From positions 1,999,833-2,063,832 of the forward strand of contig OX457034.1 in the NCBI GenBank assembly GCA_949752745.1: a stretch of DNA of 64,000 nt, in the 5' to 3' direction. This stretch comes from Protula sp. h YS-2021. Lineage: Eukaryota; Annelida; Polychaeta; Sabellida; Serpulidae. The notes beneath the pieces were generated by a model. That model saw only the letters and a program-made list of their open reading frames with translations, had not been told where the DNA came from and searched no databases. Positions within the stretch are counted from its first letter, which is position 1. Every line of letters begins with the position of its first letter. Positions 33,867 to 42,659 of the stretch are shown piece by piece. Position numbers and translations under genes: made by a program.

Positions 33867-34318
33867 AGTAGGGTGAAAACGAGAGAATCACCGCACTTTG
33901 TGACGTCATACTGACGGACCCCCCCCCCCCCCTGGTAGAGAATCAAATACCATGGGACCCCCCCCCCCCCCTGGTAGAGAATCAAAAACCATGGGGACCC
34001 CCCCCCCTAGGCGGCAGTCGGAACTGACCCCCCCCCCCCCGCCCTCGGGACATACTATGGACCGACCCCCCCCCCCCTCGGGACATACTATGGACCGACC
34101 CCCCCCCCCCCCCCCCCTAGTATGTGATTCAACACTCCTATAAGAGCACATTGTCTGTGCACATATGCATCATTCATGCTCTGACTGCCGTTAGATACAC
34201 AGGGGAAAAAAGTGAAAACAGTTGCTCTTACCTATTGTGTTGTGCTGTTGAATAACAAGTGAAGGATTGACTGGAATACACATAGGAGACGAATTGGCAA
34301 AACAGTCGTGGTAAGTGA

Positions 34319-34354
<36 letters not shown>

Positions 34355-35082
34355 TATGATAATATTTAATTAGTCATATTTCAATGGTTTCCCACTACAG
34401 TAACCACACACACACACACAGCATAAGTACATGTGTACAGAGTGCGCTCGTACAGAGTGTGGGAACGATCAATAAATTTGAGAAGGAATGGGATTTTCCC
34501 CACGTTAAGTCTAATGTTATGTTTTAAGTTATAGTAGTTGGAAAATGACACTTCTAAAACACATTTAACAAATGTAGTTTTTAACACCATATAATATATA
34601 AAATAAATTTGAACATTTTAGCATGCTACTTATTTGAATGTTCTAAAGTTATAGTAGTGGGAAAATGGTGGTTCTAGACCAACTTTAACAAATTAAGTTT
34701 TTAACACCATATGATATATAAAATAAGTTTGAACATTTTAAGCACGCTACTTATTTGAATATTCTAAAGTCATAGTAGTGGAAAAATGGTGGTTCTAGAC
34801 CAATTTTAACAAATTTTGTTTTTTGACAAAATATGATGTATAAAATAAGTTTAAACATTATACAATGGTGTAGTAGAGTAAAAAATGAGGGTTCTAGACC
34901 AACTTTAACAAATTTTGTTTTTTGACAAAATATGATGTATAAAATAAGTTTGAACATTTTACCATGGTGTAGTAGGGTAAAAATCAGGGTTCTAATCCAA
35001 AATTTAATTTTTTTTTGAAAACATATTATGCTTTTCTTTTCTTAATGCTTTCAGGTATCGTCAGAACACATCGCTCTCCGCT
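33867..35082 (+). repeat. Polinton left terminal inverted repeat (extended)
   Basis: The outer 270 bp has repeated C-tracts separated by CTGGTAGAGAATCAAA and ACCATGGGG, then a region with GACATACTATGGACCGAC repeats. A long T-tract at 34321-34352, a CACACACA block and GTACAGAGTG repeats follow. It pairs with the right TIR to 35082 (ACATCGCTCTCCGCT), but 34525-35040 is an extra block absent at the right. That block holds about five ~115-bp units (TAGTGGGAAAATGGTGGTTC, TAGACCAACTTTAACAAATT) also found in the 268-3600 element. Confidence 0.85.
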
Positions 35083-35111
35083 AGATGTCTCTGCAATACA
35101 TGCCTAGGCGG

Positions 35112-35120
35112 TATAAATAG
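35112..35120 (+). promoter_or_regulatory. TATA box of the PolB gene
   Basis: TATAAATAG, 66 bp upstream of the PolB ATG and just inside the inverted repeat. Confidence 0.55.
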
Positions 35121-35177
35121 GATGAGTGAGACCTACATTTCATCATATCAGTTTAAGCAATTGACGTGACAACAACA

Positions 35178-38100
35178 ATGGCATCTAATTCAGACACATC
35201 AGTCGTCTGTCATGATTGTAATTTGACATTTCCATCTCTGGAATTGTTCGTAGCACATACATGCAAACAAGCTAAGATGAAACGTGCTAATGAAGAGCTT
35301 GTTGAGATGATTGAAGCCAAGAGACGAAAGACGGTACAAGATGGTGTTATCAGACCTGATCCGTTCCTCTGCTGTGAATGCATTAAAATATTTCCATCTA
35401 TGGATACTTATGAGGCACATGCATGCATACCAGCTGAGATGGAAAATGTGTCTCATGAAGAACAAAGAAAGAAAGAGACAGGACAAGTAGGCAGAGGCAG
35501 AAGAGTGAGTCTTGGTGAAAACGCACAGGAAAGACGGTTTGAGCCTGAAGATGGATCGGATTTGCTACTTGAAATGCGACAACAAGAGAATAGAATCAAG
35601 AGACATTTGCTAGAAACGTTAAACCGTGGCATGAAATGGTACATTGTGGTACATGCACGCTTCAAGAAAATGACAGCGAATGCTGAAGGCGTGATGGTAG
35701 AACAGGTGGATAATGCCTTCATCAGTAGTCCGACATATGCAGCATACAATCCAACAGATATTGAGAAGGACTTACCAGAAGCCTATAAAGAATTGTTTAC
35801 TAGGTTTGATGAACATGAGCGACAAGGTTCTGGCTGGGTATTGGATAACATACTGTACATTGAAGTACATACAGCTACGTCAGCGCCTCTGGAAGCAAGC
35901 AGTTTTATTCCACTGCCGAAGAAAGTGAAGAATACATTAGGTGTGTTAAACATTCAGAATAAAGACAACAAATGTTTCTTATGGTCTGTACTGGCTCACC
36001 TTCACCCTTCAACAAGCAATGACCCACAGCGTGTGCATCAATACAAGCTATTTGAGAACGAATTGAAGGTGGAAGGCATGACATTTCCAACACCGATTAC
36101 AGACATTCCAAAGTTTGAAAAGGAGAATGATGTGTCCATTAACGTGTTTGGATATGAACATGATGTCGTTGTTCCCATACAACTCAGTCGAAACACCAGT
36201 GCGAGAGAAATCAACTTGCTTTTGATTAGCAATGACAAGAAAAGGCATTACTGCCTCATCAAGAATTTCAGCAGACTGATGTCTTATCGATCAAAGCATA
36301 ATGGTGCAGCTTTTTATTGTTTCAACTGTCTTCACGGGTTTATGCGACAAGATCTGTTAGACAAGCATCGTGAAGTGTGTGACAAGAATGGAGCACAACG
36401 TTTATCATTTCCCAAGGAACCATTCATCAAGTTTAAGAATGTGGCTAAACAGCAGCGAGCACCGTTTGTGATTTATGCTGACTTTGAATGTTTCACGCAA
36501 AAGCATGAAGAAGGAGACAAGTATCAACATCATCGTCCAAACAGCTTTGCCTATGTGGTTGTCAGCCAGTATGATACACGTGCACCAGTTGTGTATCGAG
36601 GAGACAATGCCGTGAAAGTCTTTTTAGACCATATGGTGAATGAGCGTGATCGTATTGTACGTGGTTTAGAGCGACCAAAGGAAATGGTGATGACTCGCGA
36701 AGACAAAGAGAATTTCAAGAACGCCACTGATTGTTACATTTGTCATGAACCTCTAGGAGCAGATCGTGTGAGAGATCATGACCATATCAATGGCAAATAT
36801 CGTGGAGCAGCGCACAATGAATGCAACTTACAATTCCGACTTAGAAAAGATCGGCAAGGGGATAAAGATTCTTTTATCATTCCCGTATTTTTCCACAATT
36901 TGCGAGGCTATGACAGTCACCTTATCATGGAGGAAATTGGGAAATTCAAAGGTGAAACGATTACAGTCATTCCCAACACCATTGAAAAATATATTGCATT
37001 CACCATGGGCAATCTGAAATTTACAGACAGCTTTCAGTTCATGAGTACCTCTCTACAGAAGTTGGTATCCAACCTTGCAGCAGAAGGGAAAGATAACTTC
37101 TACAACATGACGTCACACATTCACGATAGTGATCAACAAGATTTGCTGCTGAGAAAGGGAGTGTACCCCTACGATTACGTGGACGAACCATCCAAGTTTG
37201 CTGAAACACAGCTACCATCAAAGGACAAGTTTTATAGTCTGCTCAGTGAAGAAGACATTAGCGATGAGGATTATGCACATGCACAGAAGGTATGGGATAC
37301 ATTCAACTGTACAACATTTGGTGAATACCACGACCTGTACCTGAAATCAGATGTGTTATTACTAGCTGACGTGTTTGAAAACTTTCGTCAAGTATGCCTC
37401 AACACGTATGAATTGGATCCTGCTCATTACTATACAGCACCAGGACTGTCGTGGGATGCAATGTTAAAAGCGACAAAGGTGAAGTTGGAATTGATCAATG
37501 ACATTGACATGTACCAAATGGTTGAGGAAGGCATACGTGGAGGAATATCCGTGATCACACACAAGTATGCGAAAGCGAATAATCCCTACGTAGCAGAATA
37601 CAATTCTGAGATACCAAACAACTATTTGATGTACCTCGACGCAAACAACTTGTATGGTTGGGCCATGTCACAAAGCATGCCACAAAGAGGATTCATGTGG
37701 GTGAGCGAGCCAGAATCCATTGACTTCATGGATGTGGATGAAGATGATGACATTGGATTCATTTTGGAAGTGGATTTAGAATATCCAAATTCAATCCATG
37801 ATCATCATAATCACTACCCAGTGGCTCCAGAACGGAAATGTGTCAAAGTTGAAGAATTGTCAGAGTACAGTCAGAAGCTGCGGAAAGATCTAAACATGAA
37901 AGAGAAATCCAGTGAAAAGCTCATTCCTAACTTGTCTGACAAGAAGAAATATGTACTTCATTACAGGAATTTACAACAGTACGTCTCACTGGGGTTGAAA
38001 GTTACTAAAGTTCATCGCGCCATCATGTTTGAACAGAGCAAATGGTTGGCAAAATACATTACCTTGAACACGGAAAAGAGAAAATTGGCCAAGAACCCAT

Positions 38101-38885
38101 TTGAGAAAGACTTCTTCAAACTGATGAACAACTCGGTGTTTGGCAAAACCATGGAAAATGTGAGAAAGCGAATCAATGTTGAACTTGTTCACAAGGAAAA
38201 GCGGTTCAAGAAACTTGTGGCCAAACCTTCTTTCCACAAATTCAAAATTTTCAACGAAGATTTGACCGCAGTACATTTACGCAAAGTGGATTTGCTTCTG
38301 GAGAAACCCATTCAAGTTGGTTTTACCATTCTCGACCTCAGCAAAGTGCTTATGTTCAACTTTCATTACAACTACATCATGGTCAAGTATCCCAATGCCA
38401 AGTTGTTGTTCAGCGACACCGACAGTCTATGTTACAACATAGAAACGGAAGATATCTACAAGGATATGCAGCAAGATGCTGACCTGTTCGACACAAGTGA
38501 CTATCCGCCAGATCACTTCCTACATTCCAACGTGAACAAAAAAATGCTTGGGAAAATGAAGGATGAGACGGCAGGCGTCCCTATTGAAGAGTTTGTTGGA
38601 CTCAGACCGAAAATGTACAGTTTATTGTGCGGTGGGAAAGAAAAACATACAGCTAAAGGCATCACTCGAGCTTGTCAAAGACGTATTAAACATGTGCAGT
38701 ATAGAGACAGTTTGTTTAAGAAAACTCAAACGATGGCTACAGGACACATTATTCGAAGTCATAGTCACCAGCTTTTCTCGGAGAAGATAAGGAAGGTAGC
38801 CCTCTCCCCATATGACGACAAGCGATATGTGCTGAATGATGCCTATTCCACTTTAGCGCATGGACATTACAAGGCTGTGGTATAA
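35178..38885 (+). CDS. polB: Protein-primed family B DNA polymerase
   Basis: 1235 aa from the ATG at 35178; GTG at 35166 is in frame but less likely as a start. Order: two C2H2-like fingers (CHDCNLTF..HTC at about 12-30 and CCECIKIF..HAC at about 65-85); a cysteine-protease-like segment with C266 (NKCFLWSVL) and H357 (RHYCLIK), resembling OTU-type domains; a third finger (YCFNCLHGF, about 380-405); an exonuclease with D435/E437 (YADFEC), NLRGYDSHL and YLKSDVLLLADVF; an inserted HNH/endonuclease-VII-like zinc module (about 519-553, CYICHEPL and VRDHDHINGKYRG). Polymerase motifs are A with D821 (YLDANNLYG), B with K981 (KLMNNSVFGK) and C with D1080 (SDTDS). All catalytic residues are present. 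It replicates the element from terminal-protein-primed ends; this is known for the family. Open throughout. Confidence 0.96.
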   Translation: MASNSDTSVVCHDCNLTFPSLELFVAHTCKQAKMKRANEELVEMIEAKRRKTVQDGVIRPDPFLCCECIKIFPSMDTYEAHACIPAEMENVSHEEQRKKETGQVGRGRRVSLGENAQERRFEPEDGSDLLLEMRQQENRIKRHLLETLNRGMKWYIVVHARFKKMTANAEGVMVEQVDNAFISSPTYAAYNPTDIEKDLPEAYKELFTRFDEHERQGSGWVLDNILYIEVHTATSAPLEASSFIPLPKKVKNTLGVLNIQNKDNKCFLWSVLAHLHPSTSNDPQRVHQYKLFENELKVEGMTFPTPITDIPKFEKENDVSINVFGYEHDVVVPIQLSRNTSAREINLLLISNDKKRHYCLIKNFSRLMSYRSKHNGAAFYCFNCLHGFMRQDLLDKHREVCDKNGAQRLSFPKEPFIKFKNVAKQQRAPFVIYADFECFTQKHEEGDKYQHHRPNSFAYVVVSQYDTRAPVVYRGDNAVKVFLDHMVNERDRIVRGLERPKEMVMTREDKENFKNATDCYICHEPLGADRVRDHDHINGKYRGAAHNECNLQFRLRKDRQGDKDSFIIPVFFHNLRGYDSHLIMEEIGKFKGETITVIPNTIEKYIAFTMGNLKFTDSFQFMSTSLQKLVSNLAAEGKDNFYNMTSHIHDSDQQDLLLRKGVYPYDYVDEPSKFAETQLPSKDKFYSLLSEEDISDEDYAHAQKVWDTFNCTTFGEYHDLYLKSDVLLLADVFENFRQVCLNTYELDPAHYYTAPGLSWDAMLKATKVKLELINDIDMYQMVEEGIRGGISVITHKYAKANNPYVAEYNSEIPNNYLMYLDANNLYGWAMSQSMPQRGFMWVSEPESIDFMDVDEDDDIGFILEVDLEYPNSIHDHHNHYPVAPERKCVKVEELSEYSQKLRKDLNMKEKSSEKLIPNLSDKKKYVLHYRNLQQYVSLGLKVTKVHRAIMFEQSKWLAKYITLNTEKRKLAKNPFEKDFFKLMNNSVFGKTMENVRKRINVELVHKEKRFKKLVAKPSFHKFKIFNEDLTAVHLRKVDLLLEKPIQVGFTILDLSKVLMFNFHYNYIMVKYPNAKLLFSDTDSLCYNIETEDIYKDMQQDADLFDTSDYPPDHFLHSNVNKKMLGKMKDETAGVPIEEFVGLRPKMYSLLCGGKEKHTAKGITRACQRRIKHVQYRDSLFKKTQTMATGHIIRSHSHQLFSEKIRKVALSPYDDKRYVLNDAYSTLAHGHYKAVV

Positions 38886-38926
38886 AAGGGGGAGGTCCTC
38901 CAACGGAAGAGTTATTTGAGGTGTGA

Positions 38927-39231
38927 ACATTGAAGTGTTTGTTGGACTCAGACCGAAAATGTACAGTTTATTGTGCGGTGGGAAAGAAAAACATACAGCT
39001 AAAGGCATCACTCAAGCTTGTCAAAGACGCATTAAACATGTGCAGTATAGAGACAGTTTGTTTAAGAAAACTCAAACGATGGCTACAGGACACATTATCC
39101 GAAGTCATAGTCACCAGCTTTTCTCGGAGAAGTTGAGGAAAGTAGCCCTCTCCCCATATGACGACAAGCGATATGTGATGAGTGATGGCTATTCCACCTT
39201 AGCGCATGGACATTACAAGGCTATGGTATAA
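38927..39231 (+). pseudogene. Duplicated C-terminal fragment of PolB
   Basis: About 100 codons nearly identical to PolB residues ~1135-1235, from the 346-bp duplication. No ATG precedes it in a sensible place, and it lacks all three polymerase motifs except the KKRY/TAKGI-side region. Likely a by-product rather than a gene. Confidence 0.75.
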
Positions 39232-39235
39232 AAGG
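39227..39235 (+). promoter_or_regulatory. TATA box upstream of the PC4-like gene
   Basis: TATAAAAGG, 62 bp before the ATG at 39289. An identical box at 38882 overlaps the PolB stop codon in the upstream copy of the duplication. Spacing matches the PolB TATA box (66 bp). Confidence 0.55.
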
Positions 39236-39288
39236 GGGAGGTCCTCCAACGGAAGAGTTATTTGAGGTGTGAACATTGAAGTGTTAAC

Positions 39289-39645
39289 ATGGAACGTGAA
39301 AGTCGTAAGAGATCTACAACTGATATGGATACTCTTGCAGATGCAGTTAAAGACTTAAAAGTGAAAAATCCTACCACTACCATCAAGAAATTGAAAGTGG
39401 AGACAGCACCAACACCACAGTCGTGGGATGGAATGCTTTCTCTAGGAAATGGAAAGTATATCAAGATTATGAAACAAAGCAATGAAGGAGTGGTAAACAT
39501 TCGCAAGTACCTGAGAGATAAGGGGTCTGGAAAAAACCGTCCTACGAAAAAGGGTATCTTGCTGACAATACCTGAATGGAAAATGCTGAAGAAGCAAGTG
39601 AAAGAAGTGGATAAAAGGCTTCGCAGACAAGAAGACGACTCATAA
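39289..39645 (+). CDS. PC4/SUB1-like single-strand DNA-binding protein
   Basis: 118 aa from the ATG at 39289. The N-terminal half is charged and Thr/Lys-rich. Residues about 50-112 read LGNGKYIKIMKQSNEGVVNI, RKYLRDKGSGKNRPTKKGIL and LTIPEWKMLKKQVKEVDK. This matches the PC4 fold pattern: curved sheet with (V/I)xIRxY, then a Pro-Gly-Lys-x-KGIxL strand and an EWxxLxxxI helix. Cellular PC4 binds ssDNA and promoter-melted DNA. Here it follows PolB on the same strand with its own TATA box, so a role in replication (coating displaced strands) or late transcription is plausible but inferred. Confidence 0.8.
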   Translation: MERESRKRSTTDMDTLADAVKDLKVKNPTTTIKKLKVETAPTPQSWDGMLSLGNGKYIKIMKQSNEGVVNIRKYLRDKGSGKNRPTKKGILLTIPEWKMLKKQVKEVDKRLRRQEDDS

Positions 39646-39657
39646 CAAGGTAAAAAC

Positions 39658-40029
39658 ATGAATGCACTCATGCTGAACGGTGGTGCTTACCTTACTGTAA
39701 ATGATAGGAATGAAGTGATACTAGATTCTCAGACAAGTTATCATCGGTTTAAACCTGAAGTGTGGAAAGACTTTAAAAACATACCACTTGAACATGAGTT
39801 TAAACGTAGACTTGAAAATAAAGTGGAAGTGACGGTGGCTGAATATGATTCTAACATACGTGTAGAAATCTGTAGAAATCTTTTACAGGATTATCCAGAG
39901 GATTATAAGGGAGTTGTACCAGATACACCATATACAGATTTGATCATCTTTGATATCAAGAACTGGCGCGCAGTCTTACGATTCCTAGAAGTGATACAAC
40001 ATCCACTCTTCGCCATCTTGCGAGCATAA
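39658..40029 (+). CDS. Polinton accessory protein, possible divergent PC4-like
   Basis: 123 aa, ATG at 39658, 12 bp after the PC4-like stop. No recognised enzyme motif. The last 60 residues (EVTVAEYDSNIRVEICRNLL then TDLIIFDIKNWRAVLRFLEV) have the layout of the PC4 core: strand ending in VEI-R, a loop, a hydrophobic strand and a W-centred helix. An alternative view is a lineage-specific orphan. Placement beside a clear PC4 gene is the main support. Confidence 0.5.
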   Translation: MNALMLNGGAYLTVNDRNEVILDSQTSYHRFKPEVWKDFKNIPLEHEFKRRLENKVEVTVAEYDSNIRVEICRNLLQDYPEDYKGVVPDTPYTDLIIFDIKNWRAVLRFLEVIQHPLFAILRA

Positions 40030-40084
40030 AAAACGTCTTTGCAGACAAGGAGACAGCTCATAGTTCATCTGACTGTTGAACGAG

Positions 40085-40426
40085 ATGGAAGACTTTTTAT
40101 CGGAATATGAACCCATTACACATGGATTCTCATATCTGAGAAACGTATATGATGACATCGTGCTAAAACATTTTGGAAAGTATATCATTCTATCAACTGA
40201 TGAACAATCTGTGTTGAAAGACCATCTAGAGAAGCTGAGGATACCTGGCTTTCTCCTGAAACTCTCAGAGGATTTAGAAGTGCGTGCGACTGAGAACTAT
40301 TTAGACGTGTTTGTACGATTTCGCCAATATGACGAGCTTACAAAATGCTACGACTACATCACCCTCAACACAGTGGAATGGCATGCTCTGTTACAAGCAT
40401 TGGATTGGAAAGAACCTGACGCTTGA
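40085..40426 (+). CDS. Polinton accessory protein, PC4-like core
   Basis: 113 aa from the ATG at 40085, preceded at 40026 by a TATA-like CATAAAAAA. The C-terminal part reads LDVFVRFRQYDELTKCYDYI then TLNTVEWHALLQALDW. The VxVRxRxY ... YITLNxxEWxxLLxxL pattern is shared with PC4. The N-terminal half contains a separate W-less strand-helix unit (GKYIILSTDEQSVLKDHLEK), perhaps a first degenerate copy of the same module. Function is unknown; ssDNA binding is an inference. Confidence 0.55.
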   Translation: MEDFLSEYEPITHGFSYLRNVYDDIVLKHFGKYIILSTDEQSVLKDHLEKLRIPGFLLKLSEDLEVRATENYLDVFVRFRQYDELTKCYDYITLNTVEWHALLQALDWKEPDA

Positions 40427-40709
40427 ATTCAAAGAGGAAGGAGTGCAACTCATGCGAGGCACCAAGTCCATTGAACTGACGCATCCCATGTGTGTTATGG
40501 TGATGGACATTGACATGAATGATCATGGAGTTGAACTGAAACTGTCTGAACATGAAGATGTTAAAATAATAAAGTTTGGTAGTGGACAGTGTTATGCTAG
40601 TTTTCATAGCATTTACAAACGTGAATGTAATGTCTATGATACATATATTAATTTAGATTGGTATGAATGGCATGTGTTTATCGATGTATTGAATGTATTT
40701 GTAAAATAA
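40383..40709 (+). CDS. Polinton accessory protein, PC4-like core
   Basis: 108 aa if started at the ATG at 40383 (overlapping the previous gene by 44 bp), or 85 aa from the ATG at 40452. It ends QCYASFHSIYKRECNVYDTY, INLDWYEWHVFIDVLNVF, again the aromatic strand + YINLxxxEWxxFxxxL helix seen in its neighbours and in the minus-strand protein at 47465. Last gene on the plus strand; AATAAA sites follow immediately. Confidence 0.5.
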   Translation: MLCYKHWIGKNLTLEFKEEGVQLMRGTKSIELTHPMCVMVMDIDMNDHGVELKLSEHEDVKIIKFGSGQCYASFHSIYKRECNVYDTYINLDWYEWHVFIDVLNVFVK

Positions 40710-40861
40710 AAAATTTAATGTGAAATAATTGTTGAAATGTAAATAATGTATAACACAATAAACAAAGAATGTTGTATAAAACTGTCTTGTTTATTTACAA
40801 TATTCATAATACAATTCACAATTACCAACAACTTAACTAATACAACTTAACTAATACAACA
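40710..40861. terminator. Convergent polyadenylation region
   Basis: 152 bp, very AT-rich, between the last plus-strand and last minus-strand genes. AATAAA occurs on the plus strand at about 40757, and its reverse complement (TTTATT) near 40787 serves the minus strand. Confidence 0.5.
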
Positions 40862-41299
40862 TCAATAAAATAATGGTTTATAATGTCTATATACAAAATC
40901 CTTTACAACAAAATCACCATCACTTCTTCTTAATACATCAATGATTTCAAAAGGACTATGTCCTCGAGCTCTTTGAATTATATAATACACACAATAAAAT
41001 CCACATGTAGAGGATATTGGTGTTTGTAATGGAACTGAATTATAAATGAAATTAAACTTTAAAAACTTATTCAAACGACTGTCTATAGGTAAAAGTCCAT
41101 AAGAGTCAAAATATTCTGCAGGGTCTTCGTCATAATATACTGCCACCCAATGCTCTCCTGGCTCATCATGATCGTCTGTGTTGATGACATAGGCACCGCG
41201 TTGTAAAGATGGTAACTGGTCCATGGCAAACACACCTTGAAACAAGTCTTTTGTCGTGGCATCATGGGATAGGATGGCTTCTATCTGCTTCGTGTTCAT
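40862..41299 (-). CDS. PRO: Adenain-type cysteine protease (maturation protease)
   Basis: 145 aa. Catalytic residues in adenain order: H50 (GEHWVAVYY), D65 (EYFDSYG), Q92 (PLQTPIS, oxyanion hole) and C99 (SSTCGFYCVYY). The ATG overlaps the capsid-protein stop by 4 bp (ATGA), so the two are probably co-transcribed. In adenoviruses and Polintons this Ulp1/C5-clan enzyme cleaves virion precursors during maturation. Length is short but typical of Polinton proteases. All catalytic positions are intact. Confidence 0.92.
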   Translation of the reverse strand: MNTKQIEAILSHDATTKDLFQGVFAMDQLPSLQRGAYVINTDDHDEPGEHWVAVYYDEDPAEYFDSYGLLPIDSRLNKFLKFNFIYNSVPLQTPISSTCGFYCVYYIIQRARGHSPFEIIDVLRRSDGDFVVKDFVYRHYKPLFY

Positions 41300-42657
41300 G
41301 ACTGGTAGTCGAATTGAATGCTACGATTTGCACTTATTTCAACAATGTTATCAAATTCAGCATACACTATAACATTGACTGTATTTTGCAAGGCACCAGC
41401 AAAATTCATTTCTAGTCTCAAATTCCCATGTTTGATAAGGGCATAATGATCCGCACCATCATAATCAGGTGTTAAGTCAAAAGAAAATAAAGAATAACCT
41501 CTAGGCCAATCTTCCCGTTTTATAATGGAACTTTTCTCACCATCCAGTCTATCAAAAGATTTGTAAAGTGTTTCAAAAGCATCAAGATATTTGCCTTGAT
41601 TTATATTAAGCTTGAGAGGTTTTGATAGGACTGGTTCACCATCAGAGTAAAGCTGCATAAAGTTAAGATTGAAATGTTCAAAATTGTATGGATTTCTCAA
41701 TACTGTTCCAGCAAAGGATTCATTATGAACCATTCCAATGACAATACGTTTTGGTAATTGGCCTAAAAAGATGCTATCTTTCACAAAAGATTGAAATCCA
41801 GTTGGAATAGCTAAAACTTTACATTCTTTTCTAGTAACAATAAACTTAGCAGGACTTTTCATCAATGCATCTGCATGTCCCAACTGAATACCTGGACTAA
41901 CCCTCACTTTGCGAATGGTTAAAAACGCTTCTCTCACTTCTACTTTAAAACCATTATTTGCAGCCATTAATACATATTCATCTTTTTGTCTATGTAAACG
42001 TAATTTCATACTAACACCATTGGGAAGATAACGATCCTGCTCAAACAAATCACCTGTAAGCATAAACTCACGGCTTAGACGTGTATACAAATAGCGATTA
42101 TGTAAACCATTATTTCCTGTTTCAGCTATATCACCACCTTCAATATTTACATGAAAACCTGATACATATCTTTCATGATTAGGTCTTTTCACCTGATGAG
42201 TATTCATTGACCCGGCAGTATCTTTATAGATGAGACGCATAGAGCGCTCAGAATTGAGACTTTCTTCCGAGTCATGAATGAGATGAGATATGATGCTGGT
42301 ATAATCATGAGTATTGTTACTATGTGATACCAATCGATCATTTAGAAATAATTCAATATTAGACCATAACCCATTAAACAAATCATTGATACAGGATACA
42401 TTATCATCTACACCACACGCTTCTCCATCAACCTTTACAATGCGACATACAGTATGGAGTTTACTGTTCTTTAAATCTAGATATTCTTCGGTACTCGCAG
42501 GAATGTAGAATTCTATTGGAGCACCTTCTCTAATAGTAGTTAGTGGTTGATAGTCTACATTATAGCTTTTTTCTACAGCAGTTTGCGTTGGTGGTATGTG
42601 AAACCATTCTAATGGAGAAAGACTACATTCACAAGAATGATTATGAATTAAAGACAT
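41296..42657 (-). CDS. MCP: Major capsid protein, double jelly-roll (hexon-like)
   Basis: 453 aa. It starts with an N-terminal SPLEWFHIPPTQTAVE block. It contains PIEFYIPASTEEYLDLKNSK, a LNDRLVSHSNNTHDYTSIIS segment and, near the end, PRGYSLFSFDLTPDYDGADH and NVIVYAEFDNIVEI. The DLTPD..GA / GNLRLEMNF / VYAEFDN series is the conserved C-terminal jelly-roll signature of Polinton/adintovirus major capsid proteins. No stop or frameshift. It lies between the pX-like gene (2-bp gap) and the protease (4-bp overlap), the usual morphogenesis cluster. Confidence 0.93.
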   Translation of the reverse strand: MSLIHNHSCECSLSPLEWFHIPPTQTAVEKSYNVDYQPLTTIREGAPIEFYIPASTEEYLDLKNSKLHTVCRIVKVDGEACGVDDNVSCINDLFNGLWSNIELFLNDRLVSHSNNTHDYTSIISHLIHDSEESLNSERSMRLIYKDTAGSMNTHQVKRPNHERYVSGFHVNIEGGDIAETGNNGLHNRYLYTRLSREFMLTGDLFEQDRYLPNGVSMKLRLHRQKDEYVLMAANNGFKVEVREAFLTIRKVRVSPGIQLGHADALMKSPAKFIVTRKECKVLAIPTGFQSFVKDSIFLGQLPKRIVIGMVHNESFAGTVLRNPYNFEHFNLNFMQLYSDGEPVLSKPLKLNINQGKYLDAFETLYKSFDRLDGEKSSIIKREDWPRGYSLFSFDLTPDYDGADHYALIKHGNLRLEMNFAGALQNTVNVIVYAEFDNIVEISANRSIQFDYQS

Positions 42658-42659
42658 GA

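Larger units (their letters stand above)
38592..39283 (+). repeat. 346-bp tandem duplication of the PolB 3' end
   Basis: 38592-38937 is repeated at 38938-39283 with few differences. The second copy keeps an open frame for the last ~100 PolB residues (VGLRPKMYSLLCGGKEKHTA to the stop at 39231) but has no start of its own and lacks the polymerase core. The unit includes a TATAAAAGG box that overlaps the stop codon, so the promoter of the next gene is duplicated too. Confidence 0.9.

Noticed and set aside
33906..34151. Gly-rich minus-strand ORF in the Polinton TIR
   Set aside because: Arises from C-tract repeats of the terminal inverted repeat.
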